A stretch of 64,000 nucleotides of DNA. Origin: Planctomycetota bacterium. GTDB taxonomy: Bacteria; Planctomycetota; Planctomycetia; Gemmatales; HRBIN36. This document shows, one piece after another, positions 30,870-40,291 of this stretch. Numbering within the stretch: the first letter of the stretch is position 1; every line of letters begins with the position of its first letter. A program made the translations under genes and the position numbers. The notes beneath the pieces were generated by a model. The model worked only from the letters and a program-made list of their open reading frames with translations, searched no databases and was not told the DNA's origin. Location: NCBI GenBank assembly GCA_014584395.1, contig JACTMY010000017.1, positions 166,012 to 230,011 of the forward strand. The letters are read 5' to 3'.

Positions 30870-30900
30870 CCGGCGGCTCACCCCCGCCGGTTTCTTTTTC
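30870..30900 (+). terminator. Rho-independent terminator
   Basis: CCGGCGG-CTCACCC-CCGCCGG followed by TTTCTTTTTC. Confidence 0.8.
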
Positions 30901-31006
30901 ATTTCGATGGGCGATGGGCCGGACTTTATAAAATAACCCGGCCCTTCGCCGGTGGTTTCGTCCACCGCGCATGAGCCGGCCGTTTCGTCGAGAAGAGGAG
31001 CCAGCG

Positions 31007-31618
31007 ATGACCAGTTTGAGCGAACGCATTGCCCAATTTCGCAAGATGGCGACCGATGATCCCGCCAACGATTTGGCCCATTTCAGCCTGGCCAAGGCGC
31101 TGATGGAGGATCAGCAATGGAGCGAGGCCGCCCAGTCCTTCGCCAAGGCCGTCGACTTGAACCCGGACTTTTCCAAGGCCTATCAGCTTCAAGGCACGTG
31201 CTTGCAAAAGGCGGGGCAAGCGGAGGCAGCGATTGAGGTGCTGCGGCGCGGCTTCACCGTGGCGCATGCCCGCGGAGATCGCATGCCTCGAGACGAGATG
31301 GGCCAACTGCTCCGCGGTCTGGGCGTCGAACCGCCCGAGGTCGCGGCTGAGGCTGCTGCCGCCGCGGGGGGAGAGGCGACCGGCTTTGTCTGTGCCCGGC
31401 CTGGCTGCCCCGCGGGGCCGTACGCGCAGCCGCTTCCCAAGCCGCCGATGAACGACGAATTAGGTCAGCTCGTTTTTGAAAAGGTCTGTGCTGCTTGTTG
31501 GAAGGAATGGCTCGGCATGGGTATCAAGGTCATCAACGAGATGCGGCTCGACCTGAGCGATGAGCGCTCGCAAACCATGTATGATTCCTACATGAAGGAA
31601 TTCCTTGGTTTATCCTGA
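31007..31618 (+). CDS. TPR domain fused to YggX-like Fe(2+)-trafficking domain
   Basis: N-terminal TPRs ('FSLAKALMEDQQWSEAAQSFAKAVDLNPDFSKAYQLQGTCLQKAG'); C-terminal 'FVCARPGC...ELGQLVFEKVCAACWKEWLGMGIKVINEMRLDLSDERSQTMYDSYMKEFLG' matches the YggX pattern. Confidence 0.82.
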   Translation: MTSLSERIAQFRKMATDDPANDLAHFSLAKALMEDQQWSEAAQSFAKAVDLNPDFSKAYQLQGTCLQKAGQAEAAIEVLRRGFTVAHARGDRMPRDEMGQLLRGLGVEPPEVAAEAAAAAGGEATGFVCARPGCPAGPYAQPLPKPPMNDELGQLVFEKVCAACWKEWLGMGIKVINEMRLDLSDERSQTMYDSYMKEFLGLS

Positions 31619-31656
31619 TCTATGCAGGTCAAGCTCTAATCCGTTCAAGGCGCGGT

Positions 31657-32604
31657 TCAACTCCCGGGCAGTTGCCGCAGGATCGACCCCAGGAGCACGG
31701 GTTTCTCTCTCGTCGAAGCAAGGGGTTTATCTTCCTCGGTCGGCACGGTCGCCGAGGCGGGTTCCTTCGCCTCATCCTGGGCCCAACCCGTGCCCCGGCG
31801 CCGCAGGATGATCTGCGGCAGATGAACGGCGGCCAGGTCGGCCACGTCCACGTCATAACCCACCACGAAGCTCACTTGTCCTGGGACCTGGCCCTCGGCA
31901 GGCTCTTCATAGCGCAAGCCGAGATACAAATCCGGACGCAGTCCGTGCAACAGCGAAACGATGTTGTGCCAATGCTGCGGCTTATGGATCGTGTCGTGCG
32001 GAACCACCCAACCCAGGGCGGAGACGTGCTGGCTCAAGGTCTCATGGGCGAGCCAGATGGTGGGTTCATCCTCCGGATCGATCTCGCCCAGAACGAAAAA
32101 GCCATGCCGATCACCCGCGGTCCAGACGGGGAGCGTGGCTTCGTTGACGGGCGCCATGACGAGATTGACCCCCAGCTTGCGCATCGGTTCAAAGTCCAGC
32201 TCGGCGGACCGCTGGGCGAGGCCGCGCAGTTCAAGTGGCTGCTGGTTGAGCTTCAGCCCCTTGCGCGGGTGGAGAAGCAAGTCCTTGAGGCCCAGGCTCC
32301 GCTGCTCCTGCACGATGCGTTCGTTGTCCACCCATAGCTCATAATGTGCGGTGTACAGGAAGGGCGCGGCCGGCGACCAGGGGCAGGGATCGGGAAGATA
32401 GACCTGGCTGCGCACCAGTTCGCCGGAGCGCGGCAAAGGCTTGATCGGGTAGGCCACCTCGATGGTCTCGGAGAAGAGACAATGCGGCCCATGCAGTTTG
32501 CCGCGCAGCTCGACGTTGCGGGACGGATCATCGGGCACGAGACTGAAGGTGATTTCCGCCTCGGCCGGGTTCCATCGCGTCAGGGCGATTTGCAGCGGCA
32601 ACAT
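31657..32604 (-). CDS. Glycoside hydrolase family 2-like protein (apparently degenerate/truncated)
   Basis: 'YLPDPCPWSPAAPFLYTAHYELWVDNERIVQEQRSLGLKDL' GH2-style beta-sandwich to barrel transition; only 315 aa. Confidence 0.55.
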   Translation of the reverse strand: MLPLQIALTRWNPAEAEITFSLVPDDPSRNVELRGKLHGPHCLFSETIEVAYPIKPLPRSGELVRSQVYLPDPCPWSPAAPFLYTAHYELWVDNERIVQEQRSLGLKDLLLHPRKGLKLNQQPLELRGLAQRSAELDFEPMRKLGVNLVMAPVNEATLPVWTAGDRHGFFVLGEIDPEDEPTIWLAHETLSQHVSALGWVVPHDTIHKPQHWHNIVSLLHGLRPDLYLGLRYEEPAEGQVPGQVSFVVGYDVDVADLAAVHLPQIILRRRGTGWAQDEAKEPASATVPTEEDKPLASTREKPVLLGSILRQLPGS

Positions 32605-32642
32605 GCCCGTCTCCCATGCGGTCCAAGAGTTCCAAGGACATC

Positions 32643-33692
32643 CTATAGAATCAGCATCGCATCACCGTAGCTGAAAAAGCGGTAACGCTGCTGGACGGCG
32701 TGGGCATAAGCTCGGAGGATGCGTTCCCTGCCCGCGAAGGCGGCCGCGAGCATAAGCAAGCTGCTGCGCGGCAGGTGGAAGTTGGTTAGAAGGGCATCCA
32801 CGACTTGAAAGCGAAAACCGGGCCGGATGAACAATTCGGTTTGACCGGTCCAGGGCCGAAGGTCCGTTCCGCCCGCCGCCTGCGCCGCCGTCTCCAGCGT
32901 CCGCACCGTCGTCGTGCCGACCGCCACGACGCGCCCGCCGCGCTGCTTGCAAGCCGCCACGGCGGCACAGGCCGCCGCGGGCATCATCGCCTCTTCCTGG
33001 TGCAGCCGACCCGTTTGCAGTTGCTCATCGCTCAAGGGCAGAAAGGTTCCCAGGCCGACGTGCAAGGTCACGGCAGCCTGGTCGATGCCGCGAGCGGTCA
33101 ATTGCCGCAGTAGCTCCGGCGTGAAATGCAAACCCGCCGTGGGGGCGGCCACTGAACCCGGCACCCGGGCGAAGACCGTTTGATAACGCTCCCGATCCAT
33201 CGGCTGATCCTGCCCCTGGCGAATGTAGGGCGGGATGGGCACGCGGCCAAATTGCTGCAGGAGGTCGACGGCCGATCCCGGAGCCAAGGGGCGAAACCAT
33301 CCCTGTCGCCCCTGCGGCGGCTGGACGACTTCCAGTCGAAGGCCGCCTTCAACCTCGATGATTTCCCCCGGCTGCAATCGGCCGCGGGTTTGGTTCAGCA
33401 ATTCCCAGACGCCATCGGCCAAGGTCCGCAGGTACAGCCCTTCCCACTTGCCCTGGGTGCGGGCGCGGCGGCCAAAGAGCCGGGCCGGGAGCACGCGGGT
33501 ATCATTCAGAACGAGGAGGTCGCCGGGCCGCAGCCACTGCGGCAGATCAGCGACCAGCCGATCGTGCAGTTCTTCCAGCGTCCGCTGAAGGACCAAGAGC
33601 CGAGCCTGATCACGGACCCGGCTCGGCTCCTGCGCGATGAGTTCAGCGGGAAGTGGATAGTCGAAATCGCTTATTTGAAATTCTTCAGCCAC
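32643..33692 (-). CDS. queA: S-adenosylmethionine:tRNA ribosyltransferase-isomerase
   Basis: 'FDYPLPAELIAQEPSRVRDQARLLVL', 'DLLVLNDTRVLPARLFGRR', 'APTAGLHFTPELL', 'LLTNFHLPRSSLLMLAAAFAGRE'. Confidence 0.97.
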   Translation of the reverse strand: MAEEFQISDFDYPLPAELIAQEPSRVRDQARLLVLQRTLEELHDRLVADLPQWLRPGDLLVLNDTRVLPARLFGRRARTQGKWEGLYLRTLADGVWELLNQTRGRLQPGEIIEVEGGLRLEVVQPPQGRQGWFRPLAPGSAVDLLQQFGRVPIPPYIRQGQDQPMDRERYQTVFARVPGSVAAPTAGLHFTPELLRQLTARGIDQAAVTLHVGLGTFLPLSDEQLQTGRLHQEEAMMPAAACAAVAACKQRGGRVVAVGTTTVRTLETAAQAAGGTDLRPWTGQTELFIRPGFRFQVVDALLTNFHLPRSSLLMLAAAFAGRERILRAYAHAVQQRYRFFSYGDAMLIL

Positions 33693-34234
33693 GTTTCGAA
33701 GCTTTCCTGATGCTTGGCCACGGTCTTGGCCGGTCCGACGAGCCGCATGAAATAGGGGCCGTTTTCGCTCTCAAAGACGACGGCCAACATGCGATAACCA
33801 GCGAACTCCTTCACCGGCGAATCGGGGTTGAACGGCTGCAGCCGGGACTTGTAGGTTCCTGAAACGTCGAGCAGCGTCACCGGGACCTGGCCGGCCTTGA
33901 ATTCCTTGACCTTGCTCGCCTCGTCGATGGTTTTGCCTTCGGGAGGAGCGAACATGCCCTTCCACCGTGCAAGGTTATCCTTCACGCCGCCGCCCCCGCC
34001 GGGTCCGAAGAAAAAGATGGTCAGCACGGCGTCTTCGCTGTCCCCTTCCGCCTTGGGCAGGGAAAACACCTTGAATTGCATGCGGCTGCCAGGTTTTTCT
34101 TCCTTCCAGTCCGCGGGGGTTCGCGACGACAGGCCGTCGAAGCCGACGAGGGTGCCCTTGTCGTCCGCCGCCAGGGGCAGGGTCAACCCCAAGGCCAGCC
34201 AGGCCACGCTCGCCATGCCGCATAAGCTTTTCAT
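33671..34234 (-). CDS. Secreted uncharacterised protein
   Basis: Start at MKSLCGMASVAWLALGLTLPLAADDKG (signal peptide); 'FDGLSSRTPADWKEEKPGSRMQFKVFSLPKAEGDSEDAVLTIFFFG'. Confidence 0.75.
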   Translation of the reverse strand: MKSLCGMASVAWLALGLTLPLAADDKGTLVGFDGLSSRTPADWKEEKPGSRMQFKVFSLPKAEGDSEDAVLTIFFFGPGGGGGVKDNLARWKGMFAPPEGKTIDEASKVKEFKAGQVPVTLLDVSGTYKSRLQPFNPDSPVKEFAGYRMLAVVFESENGPYFMRLVGPAKTVAKHQESFETWLKNFK

Positions 34235-34519
34235 GTGCATCACCTCTCGCTCAAGGGAGTATGGTTCTCGATGGGATCGCGGGGATTGTTTTACGAACTG
34301 GCCGGTCCAGGGAACAAGGAATTCAAGTTCCCAGCCGTTTGGCAGCGGCCCGCCGGTCGAGGCTCCATGCACGTTTGGTGATGACCGCAACTCTTTACCC
34401 AACCCTTCGCCCAATTGCTAAAATAGAAAGCGGAGATGAACCCAACAGGCTCTATCCATGGGCGCTGCTTAGCCGCGCAGGATCACTTCTCCTTCGACCA
34501 CGATCCCCAGGGGGCCGAC

Positions 34520-36079
34520 ATGAATCGTGAAAAGATGATGGCCGCGATGTTGGAGCTGATTCGGCGAACGTCGGCCTACCTGCCGCCCGACGTGGAAGGC
34601 GTGCTGGCAGCCAAGCAAACGATGGAAGCGGAAGGGTCCAAGGCGGACCTGGCGCTGCGGCTTGTGCTACAGAACATCGGCCTGGCCAAGAAGTTATCCG
34701 CTCCCATCTGCCAGGACACGGGCACGATCAATTTCTTCATCAAGACGCCCATCGGGTTCGATCAACTTGCCTTGCAAGAGATCGGCTGCGACGCCGTCGT
34801 GGAGGCGACCCGGCTCGGTTACCTGCGGCAAAACTCCGTGGACAGCCTGACCGGACGCAACACGGGCAACAACCTGGGAGCGGGCAGCCCCGCCTTCCAT
34901 TTTCATCAGCATCGCCAGGAGCACGTCGACGTGCGCCTGATCCTCAAGGGCGGCGGCTGCGAAAACATGTCCGCTCAGTATTCTTTGCCCACCACGATCC
35001 AGGGGAAGCGGTTCGATCGCGACCTCGAAGGCGTTCGCGGCGTCGTCCTCGACTCGGTGTGGCAGGCGCAGGGCAAGGGCTGCGGGCCGGGGTTTCTCGG
35101 CGTGTGCATCGGCGGCGACCGGGCCATGGGCTACGAATTCGCCAAGGAACAATTGCTGCGCACCGTCGAGGACGTGAATCCCGTCCCCGAGTTGGCTCAG
35201 CTTGAAGCCCGCCTCATGAAGGAATGCAATGAACTCAACATCGGCCCCATGGGGTTCGGCGGCAAGCTGACCGTGGGCGGCGTCAAGATCGGCGCGCGGA
35301 ACCGGCTGCCGGCGTCGTTTTTCGTGACCGTCGCATACATGTGCTGGGCCTATCGCCGCCGGGGCATGATCCTCGACCAGGAGGGATCGATCCAAGAATG
35401 GCTCTACACCGGAGAGCATGAGTTTGACGGCGAACGCGACGTCCGGCCCATGGAGGTGCGGTTTGAGCGCGGCCGGGGCGTCATCTCATTGGATACTCCC
35501 TTGCAGCCCGATGAAATCCAGCGATTGCAGGCCGGCGACGTCGTCCTCCTCAATGGCGTGGTCTACACCGGCCGGGATGAGGTCCACAAATATCTGTTCA
35601 AAGGCGGCGACCTGTCCGTGCTCCAGGGGGGCGTGATTTATCACTGTGGCCCGGTCGTGCTGGAAGAGAATGGAGCGTATCGCGTCCTCGCTGCGGGGCC
35701 GACGACCTCCATCCGCGAGGAACCCTATCAGGCGGACATCATCGGCCGCTACGGCATCAAGGCCGTCATCGGCAAGGGCGGCATGGGGGCCAAGACGCTC
35801 GAAGCCTGCCAGCGGCACGGCTGCGTCTATCTGCACGCCATTGGCGGCGCCGCTCAGGTCTACGCCCAATGCGTCCAGGAGGTCAAGGGGGTCGATCTCA
35901 AGGAAAAGTTCGGCAGCCCCGAAGCGGTGTGGCATTTGGTCGTTAAGGATTTCCCCGCCATCGTCACCATGGATGCGCACGGCCAATCGCTGCATGCTCA
36001 AGTTGCGGAGCAAAGCAAGGAAGAGTTAGCCGGCGTCCTCAAGCCCGCCGGCGGCAAGGTTCAACTGATGTTGGATTAA
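34520..36079 (+). CDS. Class I fumarate hydratase (fused alpha/beta type)
   Basis: 'ICQDTGTINFFIKTPIG', 'GGGCENMSAQYSLPTT', C-terminal 'GPTTSIREEPYQADIIGRYGIKAVIGKGGMGAKTLEAC'. Confidence 0.93.
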   Translation: MNREKMMAAMLELIRRTSAYLPPDVEGVLAAKQTMEAEGSKADLALRLVLQNIGLAKKLSAPICQDTGTINFFIKTPIGFDQLALQEIGCDAVVEATRLGYLRQNSVDSLTGRNTGNNLGAGSPAFHFHQHRQEHVDVRLILKGGGCENMSAQYSLPTTIQGKRFDRDLEGVRGVVLDSVWQAQGKGCGPGFLGVCIGGDRAMGYEFAKEQLLRTVEDVNPVPELAQLEARLMKECNELNIGPMGFGGKLTVGGVKIGARNRLPASFFVTVAYMCWAYRRRGMILDQEGSIQEWLYTGEHEFDGERDVRPMEVRFERGRGVISLDTPLQPDEIQRLQAGDVVLLNGVVYTGRDEVHKYLFKGGDLSVLQGGVIYHCGPVVLEENGAYRVLAAGPTTSIREEPYQADIIGRYGIKAVIGKGGMGAKTLEACQRHGCVYLHAIGGAAQVYAQCVQEVKGVDLKEKFGSPEAVWHLVVKDFPAIVTMDAHGQSLHAQVAEQSKEELAGVLKPAGGKVQLMLD

Positions 36080-36810
36080 GTCGCCATTGTGCCGTCGGCG
36101 TGGCGAAAGTCGCGCCACCCCTGGCCGGCCGTGAAGATTTGATTCGGTCGAAAGTCGGCCTTGTATTCCAGGGATCGGCAGCCCTTGACGAAATAGCCCA
36201 GATACAAATGGTCGTTGCCCAGTTGCCTGGAGCGATCCAATAAACAGAGGATGTTCCAGATGCCCAGGCCGCGCTTGCGGTGTTCGGGGGCGTGGTAAAA
36301 ATAGATGGCGGACAGTCCGACGGGCAGGACGTCCACATAGCCGATGCCGATCAGCTCCTTGTTGAAAAAATAACGCCATTCTTCCGTTGGGAAGGGGTTG
36401 TTGACGAAGGACTCGATGTAGGAGCCGGGGTCCTTGGGATCGTGGGCCCGCCAACCGACGTGCTCCGTTTGAAAGCGGTGATAGCGGTCATAGAGGGCCA
36501 GCCGGGTCGCATTGATGTGCGGCGCGCCGATGACCAGACGGATCGCGCCTTCGTTGCGGCGGCGATTGCGGGTCTGGCTGCGATTCGGTTGGAACCGCTG
36601 CACGTCGATCCGCAGGGATTGGCAGGCTTGGCAAGAGCGGCAGCGCGGCCGAAAGACGGCATGACCGAAGCGCCGCCAACCCTTGAGCATCAGGTCAGCG
36701 TATTCGCTGGCATTCAGCTCGTTGTACCAATCATACTCCAGACGCCACTGCTGATCGGCGAGGTAACCGCATGGGCTTTCCGGCGTCACGAAGTGCGCGA
36801 TGCTGTTCAT
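36076..36810 (-). CDS. bpt: Aminoacyl-tRNA--protein transferase (Bpt/ATE-type)
   Basis: 'ESPCGYLADQQWRLEYDWYNELNASEYADLMLKGWRRFGHAVFRPRCRSCQACQSLRIDV'; 'GIGYVDVLPVGLSAIYFYHAPEHRKRGLGIWNIL'. Confidence 0.9.
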   Translation of the reverse strand: MNSIAHFVTPESPCGYLADQQWRLEYDWYNELNASEYADLMLKGWRRFGHAVFRPRCRSCQACQSLRIDVQRFQPNRSQTRNRRRNEGAIRLVIGAPHINATRLALYDRYHRFQTEHVGWRAHDPKDPGSYIESFVNNPFPTEEWRYFFNKELIGIGYVDVLPVGLSAIYFYHAPEHRKRGLGIWNILCLLDRSRQLGNDHLYLGYFVKGCRSLEYKADFRPNQIFTAGQGWRDFRHADGTMAT

Positions 36811-36920
36811 ATCGTTAGCGTAACAGCGGAAGGTTCGCTGGGCCAGCGAAAGTAGGGGCAGCACCGTGACCGGTCACGGGCCGTTGTGGTTTCAACCCGA
36901 TCCAGGGCAGCCGAGGCGGA

Positions 36921-37847
36921 TCACCCGCCAAAGAACCAGAAAGACCCTCGGGCTGATTTCTTTCCTGCCGATGGACTCGGCGGGGGCGGCAGCAAGGGAG
37001 GCGGGGCGATGGGCGGCGGCGGTTGCGCGGCGGGCGGCGCCTTGAGCACGGGGACGTCCCGGTCACAGGCAAAGCCATCCGCGGCTCCGTGCTTCGGCGT
37101 CTCCGGCGACGGCGCGGGGGCTTCCTTGACCGCGGGTTCATCCTTCCAGGTGGCCGCCTGCGTGATTTTCACCCGCATGGCCTCCTCGGAAGCGATGTCA
37201 TGATCTTCGCGCTCCAAGAAGGGAATGCGGATCGGCTCCCCGGCAAATTCGGTGCGGTCGCGGACCGTGCCGCGCTGGAAGGGGCCCATGCCCAGGATCC
37301 AGGTGTCCTTGGACCAGGCATGGGCTTGCATGTTGCCCGTTTGCATCAAGGGCCGGCCCGTGACCCGATTGTAAGCGTAAATGGCGACCTTGGCATAAGC
37401 CTTTTGATCCGTGGATTTGGCCACGGGGATTTCCGGAATCTGACTGGGCTGGCCCGGAATGAAGACGGGCACGGTCAACTGCGGCACGCCCACGAGGAGC
37501 GAATGACGATCCGTCCCGACCGCGCCGGCCCGGGCTTCCACCACGAATTGCGCCTTGGACCGATCCTCCTGAATCAAGGCGCCGTTGGCCAACAGGTGCT
37601 GCCGAATCGCGCTGATCAGATATCCCTTGTCCGACACGCCCTCCAGATACTGCGTCTCCAGGAAGACGGTGCGCCCCGCCAGCGGCTGAAAATTCACCTG
37701 GGCCATGGTTTCGTCGATGGCCTGCGTCAGCAAGAGCTGCTCCGTGGCGGTGCGCGCCGTGTCCGAGACGCGGGTCGTGCCGCATCCGGACGTCGCTATC
37801 GACAACAGCAGCCAAAGCAGCCAAGGCAGGCTGGGCGAGAAGCGCAT
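36921..37847 (-). CDS. DUF6655-like lipoprotein with proline-rich C-terminus
   Basis: Lipobox 'LLLSIATSGCGTTRVSDTARTATEQLLLTQAIDETM'; C-terminal 'AAQPPPPIAPPPLLPPPPSP'. Confidence 0.7.
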   Translation of the reverse strand: MRFSPSLPWLLWLLLSIATSGCGTTRVSDTARTATEQLLLTQAIDETMAQVNFQPLAGRTVFLETQYLEGVSDKGYLISAIRQHLLANGALIQEDRSKAQFVVEARAGAVGTDRHSLLVGVPQLTVPVFIPGQPSQIPEIPVAKSTDQKAYAKVAIYAYNRVTGRPLMQTGNMQAHAWSKDTWILGMGPFQRGTVRDRTEFAGEPIRIPFLEREDHDIASEEAMRVKITQAATWKDEPAVKEAPAPSPETPKHGAADGFACDRDVPVLKAPPAAQPPPPIAPPPLLPPPPSPSAGKKSARGSFWFFGG

Positions 37848-38122
37848 CTTCTCCCCTTGATTAGGACCTAAAGGCGGTAAGTCTCCAGGCAAGTCAATGA
37901 TCTCTCCTGTTCGCAAGCGGAGAGAGATGCCCTTCATGGATTTTTTTGTCAAGGGCAAATGGCTTGTCCGGCATGCCTGATCTGCCACGGTTGCCGAGTC
38001 GATCTTGTCGTAAGCGGCGTGATCGGGTTAGCTACGGTCGATGGTTTACGTCCGTGTGCACGACGCGCGCCGCCGGGTCGTGCGGGGGTCCGCGCCTTCG
38101 GCCAACCGAGAGAAACCAATCC

Positions 38123-40264
38123 ATGATGATTGCCTGGCTTTGCCTCCATGCGCTGACGCTTTGGGGTTGCCTGTATAGCTATGAAACCTCGTTGTTGGCG
38201 ACGACGCCCCGGCCGACGTCCCAGACGCCGACGCCGCCCGCCCCGACTTCCACAGGGCCCGTTCGCGCGGCGACGCCCCCCGCGCCAACGGCCACGCTCT
38301 CCATGGCCGAACGCATCATCCGCGCCCAACGCAACCTCGACAACAACCGCAAGACCCTGGCCGAGATGAAAGCCAAACTGGAGTCCCCGCAGAATGAGTA
38401 CCAGGAGGCCGAGGAAGAATTCAGCACCGTGGATTTGGAGTATCAGGCCAAGAAGGAACGCTTGGAGCAACTGCGTAAAAAGCCCGCCGATCAGCGCTTG
38501 CCCCATGAGCAAGCGAAGCTAGAGGAACTAGAGAAGGAACTGCCCGATCTGCAAAAGAAATGGGAGCTGCTCCGCAAGCGCTTCGACCTGGCCATCGTCG
38601 AACAGAAAACCCTGCAAGAAAAAGTGGCGGCCCTGACCCAGCGGATCCAGCAAGAGGAAGCGGCCCTGGAGCAGCTCAAGCAGGGGCAGGACACCTCGAC
38701 CAAAACCACGGATGATAAAACGAAAGGCACGGGGCCGGTCAGCACAGCGTCGCTGCCGACCACGACCGCCCCGGCGGCGACGGCAACCGTCCCCGCCGCG
38801 ACCGGCGCCAAGGCCGCTCCCCCCGCGGCCGGCACGCCCTTAACCCCCGTTCCCTTGGTTCCCGCCACGACGCCGCCCGGCGAACCCAAGGAACCGGCGG
38901 CGACGAAACCCCAAACGCCCAGCGATGAAGCGCTGCTCCGGGCGCGGAAGGAAGCCGACCAACGGCAGGCCGCGCTCGATGCGGCCCGGGACAAATCCAA
39001 GGCCATCAATGAGCGCGTCCAGGCGCTGCAGCAGAACATCCAGTTGGAAAAGCAGCTCCAGGACACGGCCGTGCAGAAAAGCCAGGCCATCAAGGAATTG
39101 CTGGCCCAATTCGAGGCCGAGAACAAGAAGCGCCAGCAGGCCGGGGCCAGCGAGCAGGAGCGCCGCGAGCTGCTGCGCCGCATCGACGATTTGACGCAGG
39201 ATTACAAAATCAATCAGCTCGACCAGGCTTCCAGCATGCGCCGGCTGGATGAACTGTACGCGGAGTTGACGCTGCTGCAATCGGAGCAAATCGCCGTGCT
39301 GCAGCAAGAGGCGGCGGCCCGCCAGGAAGCCGAGTCGGCCGAGCAGCGCGTCGCCTCGCTGCAGAATCCCTTCTCCCTGCCCAACGTCATCGAATGGTCC
39401 TTGCGGCATGGACCGGTCATCCTGTTGATCCTCATCGTCATGTGGGGGCTGTACCGCATCGTGAAATTATCGAGCCAGCGCATCGCCCAATTCATGGCGG
39501 CCCATGGGCGGCGCGGCTCCTTTCAGGATCGGGAGAACCGGGCCAAGACCCTGGTCGGCGTCTTCAGCAGCACCGCTTCCTTGCTCATCTTGATCGGCGG
39601 CACGATGATGCTTCTCGAGGAAGTGGGCATTCCCATCGTTCCCCTGATGGGCGGGGCGGCGCTCTTCGGGCTGGCCGTCGCCTTCGGCGCGCAGAATCTC
39701 ATTCGCGATTATTTCTCCGGGTTCATGGTCCTGCTCGAGGATCAATACGGCATCAACGATTACGTCAAAATCGGCCAGATCGAGGGCCTCGTCGAGCGCA
39801 TCACCCTCCGCGTCACGACGCTCCGCGACGCCCAGGGCATCGCCCATTTCATCCCGCACGGCACGATCACCGCCGTCAGCAATTACAGCCACACCTGGTC
39901 GCGGGCCTGGATCGAGATCGGCGTCTCCTACAAGGAAGACACGGACTTTGTCGTCAAAATCCTCAGCGACCTGGCCGCGGAGCTGCGCCGGGACGACCAC
40001 TTCGGCCCCATGATCCTCGAAGACGCCGTGATGCTCGGCATGGACGCCTTCGCCGACTCCGCCGTCATCATCAAGTTCCACATCAAGACCAAGCCCCTCA
40101 TGCAGGGCAACGTCAAGCGCGAGATGCTGCGCCGCATCAAAAAGCGGTTCGACAAGCTCAAGATCGAAATTCCGTTCCCGCAGCGCACGCTGCATCTGCG
40201 ACCCGAAGGGCCCGTGCCCGTGGTCGTCAGTACAGCCAACGACCCTCGGGCCGAAGCGGCTTAG
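38123..40264 (+). CDS. Mechanosensitive ion channel (MscS family) with long N-terminal coiled coil
   Basis: Long charged heptad-like region, TM helices, 'LMGGAALFGLAVAFGAQNLIRDYFSGFMVLLEDQYGINDYVKIGQIEGLVERITLRVTTLRDAQGIAHFIPHGTI'. Confidence 0.93.
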   Translation: MMIAWLCLHALTLWGCLYSYETSLLATTPRPTSQTPTPPAPTSTGPVRAATPPAPTATLSMAERIIRAQRNLDNNRKTLAEMKAKLESPQNEYQEAEEEFSTVDLEYQAKKERLEQLRKKPADQRLPHEQAKLEELEKELPDLQKKWELLRKRFDLAIVEQKTLQEKVAALTQRIQQEEAALEQLKQGQDTSTKTTDDKTKGTGPVSTASLPTTTAPAATATVPAATGAKAAPPAAGTPLTPVPLVPATTPPGEPKEPAATKPQTPSDEALLRARKEADQRQAALDAARDKSKAINERVQALQQNIQLEKQLQDTAVQKSQAIKELLAQFEAENKKRQQAGASEQERRELLRRIDDLTQDYKINQLDQASSMRRLDELYAELTLLQSEQIAVLQQEAAARQEAESAEQRVASLQNPFSLPNVIEWSLRHGPVILLILIVMWGLYRIVKLSSQRIAQFMAAHGRRGSFQDRENRAKTLVGVFSSTASLLILIGGTMMLLEEVGIPIVPLMGGAALFGLAVAFGAQNLIRDYFSGFMVLLEDQYGINDYVKIGQIEGLVERITLRVTTLRDAQGIAHFIPHGTITAVSNYSHTWSRAWIEIGVSYKEDTDFVVKILSDLAAELRRDDHFGPMILEDAVMLGMDAFADSAVIIKFHIKTKPLMQGNVKREMLRRIKKRFDKLKIEIPFPQRTLHLRPEGPVPVVVSTANDPRAEAA

Positions 40265-40291
40265 TTTGAATCCATCAGCAAGGAGTCAACG

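Noticed and set aside
36921-37100. Proline-rich repeats at the lipoprotein C-terminus as tandem DNA repeats
   Set aside because: Low-complexity coding sequence only; no exact DNA periodicity.
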